Positions 28,252 through 36,986 of a stretch of DNA of 64,000 bases are shown piece after piece; the first letter of the stretch is position 1; each line of letters begins with the position of its first letter. The notes under the pieces were generated by a model, which did no database searches, had not been told where the DNA came from, and was given only the letters and a program-made list of their open reading frames with translations. A program made the position numbers and the translations under genes. Source of the stretch: Aquimarina sp. ERC-38 (GTDB lineage: Bacteria; Bacteroidota; Bacteroidia; Flavobacteriales; Flavobacteriaceae); the NCBI RefSeq assembly GCF_026222555.1, contig NZ_CP098511.1, positions 2,027,501 through 2,091,500 of the forward strand, given 5' to 3'.

Positions 28252-29781
28252 ATGAACACACATAATTTAAATAAAGTTTTAGGGAGAACTTGGTTTTTTG
28301 GTTTTTCCTGTTTGATGACTATTGTATTAGTACTTCAAGGATGTGCGGATTTAGATCCGGATCCTTTAGAATTTAATAGGCCTCCGGATTCCTTTGGTAG
28401 TTTAGAAGAGATGGAGAGAAGTGTAGTAGGTATTTACGCTCAGGTATTATTAGCTTCTCGTGCAACCACTTTTTATGCACCAGCCTGGGCAGGTGATGAT
28501 ATTACTACCCATAGGGCACTTAATAAAAATGAGTTTAGGGAATTTGATCAACGCGTTGTGTTATCTTCTAATTCTAGGCTTTCAGATAATTTTAGAGATG
28601 TTTTAAATGTTATCAATACAGTTAACGGGGTGCTGGACAGATCTCAAGGTTTAATTGGTCTGGAAACTATTGATCAGGAGCTATTGAATCGTTTTATTGG
28701 TGAGTCTCTTTTTATAAGGGCTCTTATGTTTTATCACTTGACCCGGATTCATGGAGAAATTCCTTTACCTCTTACAAGAATACCGGACCCAAATATTAGT
28801 AAATCTTCTATCTTAGAGGTCTATACTCAGATAGAATCAGATTTAATGGGAGCTGAGCAAAGGCTTCCGGACATATATCCTGGAGTACTTGCTGGAGCTC
28901 CTAGGCCAAATAAAGGTTCTGCTAAAGCTATTTTGGCACGGTTATATATGGACTGGGCTGGGTTCCCTTTAAAAGATGCAAGTAGATATACTATGGCTGC
29001 GAGTATGGCTAAAGATGTGATGGATAATGCAACTGTTCATGGTTTTGGACTGGTAAATGATTTAGAAGATTTATGGACAGTAGCGGGTCGTTTTAATTCA
29101 GAATCTTTATTTACTTCGGTATTTTGTGCAAGCGGATGTCAAGGTATTGAAGTTGCAAATAGAAAATTTGTTAGATTTGCATATCCTGCGGACTTTAGTG
29201 GCTTTAGTGAAACATTTGGGGAAATTAAATTTTTTGAAGATTTTCCGGAAGGACCTAGAAAAGAGGCTACCTACCGGACTGATTTAGATTGGAGAAGTTT
29301 TAATTCTCAAAAAAGTCCGGTATTTAAGAAATTAGTAGGTCCTATTGGTGATATAAATCCGACAGTATTATTTACAGATAGAAATGATTTTATCATGCGC
29401 TATGCTGAAATCTTATTAATTTACGCTGAGGCTTCAGGCTTAACTGGTAATGTCACTCCGGAAGCCTGGGAGGCCCTAAATCAAATTCGTAGAAGAGCTG
29501 CTGGCTTACCTTTTAATATTCCGGATGCAAGTGTGGATATAACCTCGGGTGATATTGCAGAATTAGCGTTTACAGAGCGCAAGTGGGAATTTGCAGGAGA
29601 ATACTTAAGATGGTATGATTTGGTACGAAGAGAAAGAGTAGCTGAAGTACTTTCTCAGCGTGGTAATGTAAGTGGGTCTATTGATGAGCACAATCCTATT
29701 CTCGGAAGTCTTGAACCTAGTAATTACTTTGCACCGATTCCAGCAGCGGCAGTAGCTCAAAATCCTAATTTGGCAAATTAA
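28252..29781 (+). CDS. SusD/RagB-family substrate-binding lipoprotein
   Basis: This 509-residue surface lipoprotein has a lipobox ending at Cys31 (LVLQGC-ADLDPDP). The SusD fold is indicated by TPR-like segments (FIGESLFIRALMFYHLTRIHGEIPL, KGSAKAILARLYMDW) and the C-terminal RYAEILLIYAEA, ALNQIRRRAAGLP and FTERKWEFAGEYLRWYDLVRR motifs. It caps the SusC barrel and delivers ligand. It is cotranscribed with susC and followed by a strong terminator. Ligand unknown. Confidence 0.93.
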   Translation: MNTHNLNKVLGRTWFFGFSCLMTIVLVLQGCADLDPDPLEFNRPPDSFGSLEEMERSVVGIYAQVLLASRATTFYAPAWAGDDITTHRALNKNEFREFDQRVVLSSNSRLSDNFRDVLNVINTVNGVLDRSQGLIGLETIDQELLNRFIGESLFIRALMFYHLTRIHGEIPLPLTRIPDPNISKSSILEVYTQIESDLMGAEQRLPDIYPGVLAGAPRPNKGSAKAILARLYMDWAGFPLKDASRYTMAASMAKDVMDNATVHGFGLVNDLEDLWTVAGRFNSESLFTSVFCASGCQGIEVANRKFVRFAYPADFSGFSETFGEIKFFEDFPEGPRKEATYRTDLDWRSFNSQKSPVFKKLVGPIGDINPTVLFTDRNDFIMRYAEILLIYAEASGLTGNVTPEAWEALNQIRRRAAGLPFNIPDASVDITSGDIAELAFTERKWEFAGEYLRWYDLVRRERVAEVLSQRGNVSGSIDEHNPILGSLEPSNYFAPIPAAAVAQNPNLAN

Positions 29782-29837
29782 ATAGAAGTCTTAAAATAAT
29801 TAGATAATAGATATTAAGTAAAATCACTTAATTTAAA

Positions 29838-29874
29838 AGCAGTGAGCCACAGGTTTTGGCTCACTGCTATTTTT
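29838..29874 (+). terminator. Terminator of the susC-susD operon
   Basis: AGCAGTGAGCCA and TGGCTCACTGCT form a perfect 12-bp stem with a 7-nt loop, followed by ATTTTTA. Confidence 0.87.
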
Positions 29875-30241
29875 ATATCTTTAAATTTTAATATATTTAT
29901 TATAAACTGATTGCAGGTAATAAATCCTTTTCTCTACTATTTATGCTTGCTTAAAATGTTTTAAGCACCTTCCTTCTTATAAAGAACTGTTCTTGTTTAA
30001 ATGTAACGGTGTTCACTAATACTTCATTTGGATAGCCTTCATAAGTACTATTTACTCATATTTCAATCCTCATTTGTTATTTCCCTATATTTTCTACACA
30101 TAAATGTGGGTGGGGACATCTACACCTGTGTAAAAAATGTACACATCCTAAACCTGTATAACTATATAATCAATTGATTTTCAGATGATTTTTACCTGGC
30201 ACCACAATTGTCTTTTCTTATTTGAAAAAGAAAAAAGATTT
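29875..30241. other. Upstream region of the glycosyltransferase gene with direct repeats
   Basis: No gene is visible. Two 14-bp direct repeats, CTACACCTGTGTAA (30120-30133) and CTAAACCTGTATAA (30148-30161), match at 12 of 14 positions and start 28 bp apart. TGTACACA lies between them. They are about 80-120 bp before the glycosyltransferase start and could be a regulator-binding site. Confidence 0.4.
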
Positions 30242-31711
30242 ATGAACCGGTCATCAGATCAAATACTATCTAAAAACATAATGAAAATGAATGAATTTCA
30301 GAATCGTTTAGAAAAATTTATTTCTAATTCATCATCAACGATTATATTAGTTGGGACTTTTACACTTTTATTTGGAGCTGTATCCCTTTTTTATTTTTTA
30401 AACCCTTATTTTGAAGCTATTTATTTAGAACGCCTAAATACAGCATGGGGAATAGGATTGACTATTGTAGGAACTACGCTGTTAGTTGTAAAAATTGCTT
30501 TCTTGGTTTATATTTTAAGTTTGTACGTAAAGTATAAAGCAATACCATCCGTTTCTAACAAAGAATTGCCTCTATGTACGGTAATTGTACCGGCATATAA
30601 TGAAGGAGAGCTGGTTTATAAGACTTTAAAAAGTTTAGTAGCCAGTGATTATCCTAGTGAAAAATTACAAATTATATCTATTGATGACGGAAGTAAAGAT
30701 GATACCTGGAAATGGATGCAAAAAGCAAAATTCGAATTAGGAAATCGAATATCTATCTACCAACAACCTAAAAATATGGGAAAACGCCATGCACTTTACA
30801 GAGGTTTTAATTTAGGTATGGGTGATGTATTTATTACGGTAGACAGTGATTCTATTGTAAAAAAAGATACACTACGAATAATGGCAAGTCCGTTTGTAGT
30901 AAATAAGGAATGCGGAGCAGTTGCGGGTAATGTAAAAGTATTGAACAGTAAAAAAGCATTGATTCCTCGTATGTTGAATGTAAGCTTTGCTTTTAGCTTT
31001 GAATTTATAAGATCAGCGCAGAGTACATTAGGGTCGGTATTATGTACTCCCGGAGCATTGTCGGCATATCGAAGAGAAGCGGTTTTCAAGTGTAGAGAAG
31101 CCTGGATTAATCAAACCTTTATGGGAGAAGTATCTAAAATTGGAGAAGATCGTGCTATGACCAATATGATCTTAAAACAGGGGTATAAGGTATTTTTTCA
31201 AAGAGACGCCCATGTGTATACCAATATTCCTGAGCGATACAAAAACTTATATAAAATGTTTACCCGATGGGAGCGAAGCAATGTTAGAGAGAATATTGCT
31301 ATGAGCAGATTTGCTTTTACCAATTTTAGGGACGGATCAAAAACCGGAACCAGAATATTGTTACTTAACCAATGGTTAAAAATGGTCATGGCTTATCCCG
31401 GGGTACTTTTAATGTTATTTTTCCTGATTACCTATCCAGTGCTATTCTTAAGTTCAACCATGGCTAGTATCTTAGTATTCTCAAGTTTACAAGCCTTATT
31501 TTACGGTAAGAAACACAGCATGTCTGAAGCATTCTGGGCATATCCATACAGTTTGTTTTACGCATTCTCTTTATTTTGGATTACTCCATATGCCATTGCA
31601 ACCGCAGGAAGAAGCGGATGGTTAACACGTGACCTTCCTGAGAATACAGATAAAAAACCAGAAAATATTACTATTACAGATACACAACAAGTAGTTGCAG
31701 TTTCTTCTTAG
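30242..31711 (+). CDS. Membrane-bound family 2 glycosyltransferase, hyaluronan synthase/NodC-like
   Basis: This 489-residue protein has two N-terminal membrane helices (about 35-90), a GT2 catalytic domain and three or four C-terminal helices. Visible motifs are VPAYNEGE (116-123), DDGSKDD (148-154), DSD (201-203), GED (301-303) and TRW (341-343) in MFTRWERSNVRE. The layout matches processive synthases such as HAS and NodC, which polymerise and export beta-linked sugars. The usual QxxRW motif reads MFTRW, with the Gln replaced by Met. I chose ATG 30242; a longer frame starts at ATG 30185. It is monocistronic with its own terminator. The polymer made is unknown. Confidence 0.85.
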   Translation: MNRSSDQILSKNIMKMNEFQNRLEKFISNSSSTIILVGTFTLLFGAVSLFYFLNPYFEAIYLERLNTAWGIGLTIVGTTLLVVKIAFLVYILSLYVKYKAIPSVSNKELPLCTVIVPAYNEGELVYKTLKSLVASDYPSEKLQIISIDDGSKDDTWKWMQKAKFELGNRISIYQQPKNMGKRHALYRGFNLGMGDVFITVDSDSIVKKDTLRIMASPFVVNKECGAVAGNVKVLNSKKALIPRMLNVSFAFSFEFIRSAQSTLGSVLCTPGALSAYRREAVFKCREAWINQTFMGEVSKIGEDRAMTNMILKQGYKVFFQRDAHVYTNIPERYKNLYKMFTRWERSNVRENIAMSRFAFTNFRDGSKTGTRILLLNQWLKMVMAYPGVLLMLFFLITYPVLFLSSTMASILVFSSLQALFYGKKHSMSEAFWAYPYSLFYAFSLFWITPYAIATAGRSGWLTRDLPENTDKKPENITITDTQQVVAVSS

Positions 31712-31749
31712 TATACCATAAACAATATTTAATCCAACTTAAATAATGT

Positions 31750-31784
31750 AAAAGGGGTTCTTCAATCAGAAGAATCCCTTTTCT
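31750..31784 (+). terminator. Terminator of the glycosyltransferase gene
   Basis: AAAAGGGGTTCTTC and GAAGAATCCCTTTT pair around a 5-nt loop with one G-T mismatch, followed by CTTTG. Confidence 0.8.
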
Positions 31785-31977
31785 TTGTGTTATTATTTAA
31801 AAAAATTGTGGTACTATTCTAAGGTTCAATAGATTTCTATAAATGTAATTTTATCGATGATTTTGTATATGGTAGAAAGCTTCTATTAATATAGTACATG
31901 TAATTGTAAGTTATTCGTATTTTTGTTTTACTAAGCGTAAGCTCCCAAAAAAACTAATATCCTAACTGTCCATCGTC

Positions 31978-34695
31978 ATGAAATTTAAATATACAGCTAT
32001 TAAGAAAACTACGTTCTCTTTGCTTTGTTCCTTACTTCTCCTAATCAATTCCGGATATGCAACCACCTCAATTAATATAGCTCCACAATTCGAATTATTA
32101 GTTAATTGCGGAGGTGGAGCAGTACAAACCACCACCGGATTGTATGAGAAAGATCAATTTTTTACAGGTGACGGAAAAACATTCTTTGATACAAATATAA
32201 AAAGTAAAGATTTAGAGGATATTTATATATCGGAGCGAAGTACGGAAACTTTTAATGGGAGCTTCGGTTATAAAATTCCGGTACCTAATGGTACCTATAC
32301 GATCTATTTACATTTTGCTGAAATATATTGGGGTGCTACTGGTGGAAGAGCAGAGGGTAGCGGAAAAAGGGTTTTTAATACCACAATTGAAGATAACCTG
32401 GTTCTGGAGAATTTTGATATTTATAAAGAAGTAGGGGCAATGACTCCGCTAGTAAAAACTTTTGATGTACAGGTTACTGATGGTGAATTAAATATGGATT
32501 TTCAGGGAGTGATTGACCAACCCAAGTTGTCAGCCTTTGCCGTTGTATCAAAGAATATAGCCTTAGGTAAACCTTTGCTTAAAATTAATAGCGGCGGTGA
32601 AAAGGTTACTGTTTCCGGAACTAGCTTTGAAGCTGATACTTATTTTGAAGGAAAAGGGAAAGCTTTTGAAAAAAGTGCGATCAATACTATTGCTAGTACG
32701 GATGATGACCTTCTTTATAAAACAGAACGAAGAACCTTAAGGAATAATGAATCCTTTAGTTATAAAATTCCGGTTTCTCAGGGAACCTATCAGGTTCGCC
32801 TGCATTTTGCGGAAATTTACTGGGGTGCTACCGGAGGGGCGAGGGCTGTAGGTGGCGAACGTGTTTTTGATGTAAGTATTGAAGGTAAAAAAGTAATAGA
32901 CGACCTGGATATTTATGGCGAAGTGGGGGCAATGACCGCTTTAATTAAAGAGTTTGAAGCAAACGTATCTGATGGAATCTTAGACATCGATTTTACTGCG
33001 GAAGTTGACCTGCCTAAACTTTCGGCATTGGAATTATTTGGTGACGGAAGTGTTATTAATACGAAAGATGATAATTGTGCCTGGAATAACTTAGCCAATG
33101 GCCCTCTAGAAAAACTGGAATCACAAAGTGCCAAAGTAAATGGCAAATTATATACTTTTTCCGGTTTTCTAGACAATCTTAAAATTACCAATGCCACTGA
33201 AATTTTTGATCCTAAAACGAATACTTGGAGTAAAGGAGCTCCTATACCAGTATCCGTAACACATGCAGGTAAGGCAGTGGTTGGTCAGGATATCTGGATC
33301 ATTGCCGGATTTATCGGTAATCATCCGGGTACCGCTACGGATAAAGTTCAAATTTATAATACGCAAAAAGATACCTGGACAGAAGGACCTTCATTACCTA
33401 ATCCAAGAGGTTCCGGGGCTGCTGCATATTTTAATGAGAAAATTCATTTCTTCGGAGGTTTATTACCGGATCGAAGAACAGATGTGGGAGAACATTATGT
33501 TCTGGATATTAATAACCTTAGTGCCGGATGGAAAGCTGCCGCACCGTTACCTAATCCCAGAAATCATTTAAGTGCAGCGACCGTAAACGGCAAGATTTAT
33601 GCTATTGGAGGTCAATACGGCCATGATGGTGGTGTAGATGATCAAAATTTTCTGGATGAATACGACCCTGTAACAAACGAATGGACCCGTAAAGCGAATC
33701 TTCCCTCTGACCGGTCCCATTTTGAACCCGGAACTATTGTACATAATGATAAAATTATTATTGTAGGAGGTAGAAGAGGAAATTTCTTTTATGAGGATAT
33801 TACTGAATATAATCCGGCATCTGACCAATGGAATGAATTATGTAAACTTCCGGCAAAACTTCTGGCGCCCAATGCAGAGGTATTTGGAAATCGATTGGTG
33901 ATAGCAAATGGCGGAAAAGAAGGTATTTGTTGTCCGTTGAGCACTACACAATGGATTGAAGTTGAACCGGAGCAACGTACTTTTAACGATCTTCTTATTT
34001 CCTTAGAAGCAGAAAATGCAGATTTAAAAGGTTGCGAAACAGATCAAACTCATTCCGGTTTTAGCGGCAGCGGTTTTGTGGACTTTATTAAAACCGAAGA
34101 TGAATCTATAGAGTGGGTTATTGAAGATATTCCCGCTGACGGAACGTATTTTATTTTCTTTAGATATGCTTCCCAATCCGAAAATAGGCCGTTACAACTT
34201 GTAATAAATGATGGAGTTGTTGCTGATCAACTTGATTTTCCTGCAACCGGAGCCTGGAACAAGTGGGAACTTACTGAAGTAGCTGCCTATCTTACTAAAG
34301 GAAGAAATAGTATCCAAGTAGTTTCTAATGGACTTAGTGGTCCCAATATTGATATTTTAATAGTGAGTAAAGTAGCTGAACGTGGTAGGGAATTATCCGT
34401 AGTAGATAATAAAACGGTAACATCAGATTTTTTAACTAGTAGAGCAGTGCATTTAAAAGTCGTGCCTAACCCTGTTTTATCTAATTTAAACTTTGAGTTT
34501 AACTTAGATAAAAAACAAACCTTTCAGGTAAAAATTTATTCGCTTAATGGAAAATTGTATGATTCATTACAGTTTTCAGGTACAAACGGGATTTACAAGG
34601 ATGTTATCGATACTCACGTATTGCCTCAAGGAGTTTATATTTTTAATGTAGTCTCAAACCAGGGTACAGAATCTAAACTGTTTGTAAAAAAATAA
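31978..34695 (+). CDS. Secreted malectin-kelch-CBM protein with T9SS sorting domain
   Basis: This 905-residue protein has a signal peptide (about 1-28). Two malectin-like domains follow (about 37-190 and 198-345), each with HFAEIYWGATGG and GAMT(P/A)L(V/I)K. Next come a kelch beta-propeller of five or six repeats (about 365-655: IWIIAGF, KIHFFGG, KIYAIGG, KIIIVGG), a CBM6/35-like beta-sandwich (about 675-800: SLEAENADLKG ... VINDGVVADQLDFP) and a type A T9SS sorting domain (KVVPNPVLSNLNFEF ... LPQGVYIFNVVSNQG). It is predicted to be surface-exposed and to bind carbohydrate; no catalytic site is visible. TATTTTTG at 31918-31925 may be its -7 box. It follows the glycosyltransferase, but a terminator separates them. 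Confidence 0.85.
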   Translation: MKFKYTAIKKTTFSLLCSLLLLINSGYATTSINIAPQFELLVNCGGGAVQTTTGLYEKDQFFTGDGKTFFDTNIKSKDLEDIYISERSTETFNGSFGYKIPVPNGTYTIYLHFAEIYWGATGGRAEGSGKRVFNTTIEDNLVLENFDIYKEVGAMTPLVKTFDVQVTDGELNMDFQGVIDQPKLSAFAVVSKNIALGKPLLKINSGGEKVTVSGTSFEADTYFEGKGKAFEKSAINTIASTDDDLLYKTERRTLRNNESFSYKIPVSQGTYQVRLHFAEIYWGATGGARAVGGERVFDVSIEGKKVIDDLDIYGEVGAMTALIKEFEANVSDGILDIDFTAEVDLPKLSALELFGDGSVINTKDDNCAWNNLANGPLEKLESQSAKVNGKLYTFSGFLDNLKITNATEIFDPKTNTWSKGAPIPVSVTHAGKAVVGQDIWIIAGFIGNHPGTATDKVQIYNTQKDTWTEGPSLPNPRGSGAAAYFNEKIHFFGGLLPDRRTDVGEHYVLDINNLSAGWKAAAPLPNPRNHLSAATVNGKIYAIGGQYGHDGGVDDQNFLDEYDPVTNEWTRKANLPSDRSHFEPGTIVHNDKIIIVGGRRGNFFYEDITEYNPASDQWNELCKLPAKLLAPNAEVFGNRLVIANGGKEGICCPLSTTQWIEVEPEQRTFNDLLISLEAENADLKGCETDQTHSGFSGSGFVDFIKTEDESIEWVIEDIPADGTYFIFFRYASQSENRPLQLVINDGVVADQLDFPATGAWNKWELTEVAAYLTKGRNSIQVVSNGLSGPNIDILIVSKVAERGRELSVVDNKTVTSDFLTSRAVHLKVVPNPVLSNLNFEFNLDKKQTFQVKIYSLNGKLYDSLQFSGTNGIYKDVIDTHVLPQGVYIFNVVSNQGTESKLFVKK

Positions 34696-34772
34696 GTTAG
34701 ATACAAAGATTTTTACTTTGAGTAAAACCTTTATTACTTTAATAGTCAGTTTAAAAATGGTAAGTTGAGCAT

Positions 34773-35387
34773 ATGCTGGAAATTGTAACTACCTTATTTT
34801 TTCTTTTTGCAGTTTTGGACCCCATTGGTTCTATTCCTGTTTATCTGGAAGCTACAAAACAGTTTGACAAAGCTTACAAAAAGAAAATTGCAGTCAAAGC
34901 TTCTTTTGTTGCCTTCCTTATCTTATTATTCTTTATTGTGATCGGACAACTCATTTTAGAAGGGATGTCCATATCCCTGGATGCCTTTCAAATTTCCGGG
35001 GGAGTGATACTTTTTTTATTTGCACTGACTATGATCTTTGGGGATGGAAAACCGGAACAGGAGAAAAACAGAATTACAGATTACAATCATGTCACTATCT
35101 TTCCTATTGCCATACCATCCATAGCTTCGCCCGGAGCAATTATGGCAGTAGTTTTACTTACGGATAATCATCTATATACCATTTCGCAGCAAGCGGTAAC
35201 TACAGCATTAGTACTTGTTGTTATTGGTATTACCTGTTTGTTGCTTCTGGCTGCAAACCATCTGCAAAAACGAATTGGTAATTATGGTATTACGGTAATC
35301 AGTAAGATCATGGGATTAATTCTGGCTTCTTATGCAGTACAAAGTATTATGAGTGGTATTACTAACTATTTTATCAAATTGAATTAG
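34773..35387 (+). CDS. MarC-family integral membrane protein
   Basis: This 204-residue protein has six predicted membrane helices and MarC signatures: FFLFAVLDPIGSIPVYLEAT near the N-terminus, the ISGGVILFLFALTMI helix, and IPSIASPGAIMAVVLL in the middle. The family was once linked to multiple antibiotic resistance, but a transport function is not established. It lies 77 bp after the malectin/kelch gene. Confidence 0.88.
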   Translation: MLEIVTTLFFLFAVLDPIGSIPVYLEATKQFDKAYKKKIAVKASFVAFLILLFFIVIGQLILEGMSISLDAFQISGGVILFLFALTMIFGDGKPEQEKNRITDYNHVTIFPIAIPSIASPGAIMAVVLLTDNHLYTISQQAVTTALVLVVIGITCLLLLAANHLQKRIGNYGITVISKIMGLILASYAVQSIMSGITNYFIKLN

Positions 35388-35491
35388 AAATGTATATTCT
35401 TTCTGATTTACCCTTTAGTTATAATACTAAACGATTTGACAATATTAGAAGATTGTAGTAAGCGATAATACCGTTTAAAGAGTAAATCCTG

Positions 35492-35499
35492 TATTTTTG
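35492..35499 (+). promoter_or_regulatory. Candidate -7 box for the Crp/Fnr-type gene
   Basis: TATTTTTG fits TAnnTTTG, 28 bp before the TTG start. Further upstream an inverted repeat TTTAGT-N6-ACTAAA (35414-35431) could be an operator. Confidence 0.45.
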
Positions 35500-35527
35500 C
35501 TCTTGAATTAGTTAACGTATTACTCAA

Positions 35528-36124
35528 TTGTTACAAGAAGATACTGCTTTCCACCAGTTACTGGTATATATTTCTCAATACGTAACGCTTACTGAGCGAG
35601 AAATTCAATTGGTTTTTGATAAAACCAACTATCGTACTTATTTGAAAGATCAGTACATTATTCAACAAGGAGATATCTGTAAAAGTGCTTGTTTTATCGT
35701 ATCCGGATGTACCAAAATGTTTGCGTTAGATAAAGAAGGGCAGGAGCATATCATTATGTTTAGTATTGAAAATTGGTGGACTTCAGATTTGGGTAGTTTT
35801 ATTTCACGGTTACCCTCACAATATCATGTAAAGTGTTTAGAACAAACTAACTTATTTGAATTCACCTACGAAGCTTTAGAAGACCTATATCAGGAAGTTC
35901 CTAAGATGGAACGTTTCTTTAGAAAAATTATTGAGCGGGCTTTCGTTGCTTCCCAAAAAAGAATATTCGATACTTTTAGCTTAACTGCTACAGAGCGTTA
36001 TCTTTCTTTTAGAAAAACTTATCCTGAGATTGAGCAGCGAGTTCCTCAATATATGATTGCTTCTTATCTAGGAATTACCAAAGAGTTTTTAAGCAAGATC
36101 AAAAGTAAATACCTTCAAAGCTAA
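35528..36124 (+). CDS. Crp/Fnr-family transcriptional regulator
   Basis: This 198-residue protein has an N-terminal cyclic-nucleotide-binding beta-roll (about 25-115: KDQYIIQQGDICKSACFIVSGCTKMF, EHIIMFSIENWWTSD) and a C-terminal winged helix (about 145-198: RYLSFRKTYPEIEQRVPQYMIASYLGITKEFLSKI). It lacks the cysteine cluster of Fnr and the full cAMP-binding signature, like many Bacteroidota members with unknown effector. The start codon is TTG; an in-frame stop lies five codons upstream. The next gene encodes a YceI protein, a likely target. Confidence 0.88.
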   Translation: MLQEDTAFHQLLVYISQYVTLTEREIQLVFDKTNYRTYLKDQYIIQQGDICKSACFIVSGCTKMFALDKEGQEHIIMFSIENWWTSDLGSFISRLPSQYHVKCLEQTNLFEFTYEALEDLYQEVPKMERFFRKIIERAFVASQKRIFDTFSLTATERYLSFRKTYPEIEQRVPQYMIASYLGITKEFLSKIKSKYLQS

Positions 36125-36208
36125 AGTTACTCTTCACCGGCAAAAGTTAAACTAGATTACTATGGTTTAATAAAGTAGTTTATTGTCAAAGAAAGAGTGT
36201 TTATAGAA

Positions 36209-36227
36209 ATTTGTACCAGTTACAAAT
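36209..36227. promoter_or_regulatory. Inverted repeat upstream of the YceI gene
   Basis: ATTTGTA and TACAAAT are perfect 7-bp arms around a 5-nt centre, ending 20 bp before the yceI-like start. Given the Crp/Fnr-type gene directly upstream, this is a candidate binding site; the link is inference. Confidence 0.5.
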
Positions 36228-36247
36228 AAATCTAAAAATAATAAATC

Positions 36248-36826
36248 ATGAAAAATTTTATTAAAAACATAGGACTTTTTACGCTAGTAGTACTTTTATT
36301 ATCTGCTTACAACACTTTGGACATAGAAACAAAAGATATTGATGTAAAAAATAGTAAAGTAGTATGGAAAGGTTACAAAGTTACCGGATCACATGAAGGA
36401 ACAATTGCTATCCAATCAGGGTCTCTTGAATTTACAGACCAGGTTTTAACCGGAGGTAAGGTGATCATAGATATGACTAGCATTGATTGTACGGATCTTA
36501 CCGATGAAAATAAAGGAAAACTGGAAGGACATTTAAAATCAGATGACTTTTTTGGAGTAGAGAAATATAATACCGCCAGTTTGGTATTTACTGAGGTGAA
36601 ACCAAAAGGAAAAAATGCATATTCAGTCATTGGGGATCTTACTATTAAAAGCACTACGCAGCCTGTGACATTTGAGATATCTGTTTACGGGAATAAAGCC
36701 ACGACAAATTTAAAAATTGACCGAACTCAATATGATGTTAAATATGGCTCTGCAAGTTTTTTTGACGGACTTAAGGATAAAGCTATTTATGATGAATTTG
36801 ACCTGGTTGCAGATTTAGAATTTTAA
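36248..36826 (+). CDS. YceI-family lipid-binding periplasmic protein
   Basis: This 192-residue exported protein has a signal peptide (about 1-21). The YceI lipocalin-like domain follows: VKNSKVVWKGYKVTGSHEGTI, GGKVIIDMTSIDCTDL, LEGHLKSDDFFGVEKYNTASLVFT, and the C-terminal KIDRTQYDVKYGS. The family binds polyisoprenoid or other apolar ligands in a beta-barrel pocket. It is preceded by the Crp/Fnr regulator and followed by a strong hairpin. Confidence 0.9.
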   Translation: MKNFIKNIGLFTLVVLLLSAYNTLDIETKDIDVKNSKVVWKGYKVTGSHEGTIAIQSGSLEFTDQVLTGGKVIIDMTSIDCTDLTDENKGKLEGHLKSDDFFGVEKYNTASLVFTEVKPKGKNAYSVIGDLTIKSTTQPVTFEISVYGNKATTNLKIDRTQYDVKYGSASFFDGLKDKAIYDEFDLVADLEF

Positions 36827-36868
36827 ATAAAATATTAGAAGAAATCCCTTTTTAAAAGATTATAATAA

Positions 36869-36933
36869 AATAAGCGAAGTCAAAAGGGAGAACGGTGATT
36901 TAAACTGTCCAGAACCTTTTGACTTCGCTTATT
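36869..36933. terminator. Long perfect hairpin between convergent genes
   Basis: AATAAGCGAAGTCAAAAGG and its exact complement form a 19-bp stem around a 27-nt loop. On the minus strand the stem runs into a T-rich tail (CTTATTTTATTATAA). It sits between the yceI-like gene (plus) and the 564-residue gene (minus), so it probably terminates both. The loop is larger than in ordinary terminators. Confidence 0.65.
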
Positions 36934-36986
36934 AACTAAGAATTTTAACTATTCTTGTAATCTATTCTTACAACGTTAATTTGGTT

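Noticed and set aside
30185..30241. N-terminal extension of the glycosyltransferase from ATG 30185
   Set aside because: The added residues (MIFTWHHNCLFLF...) are unlike the hydrophilic N-terminus of related synthases and ATG 30242 is preceded by an A/G-rich stretch; the longer form cannot be fully excluded.
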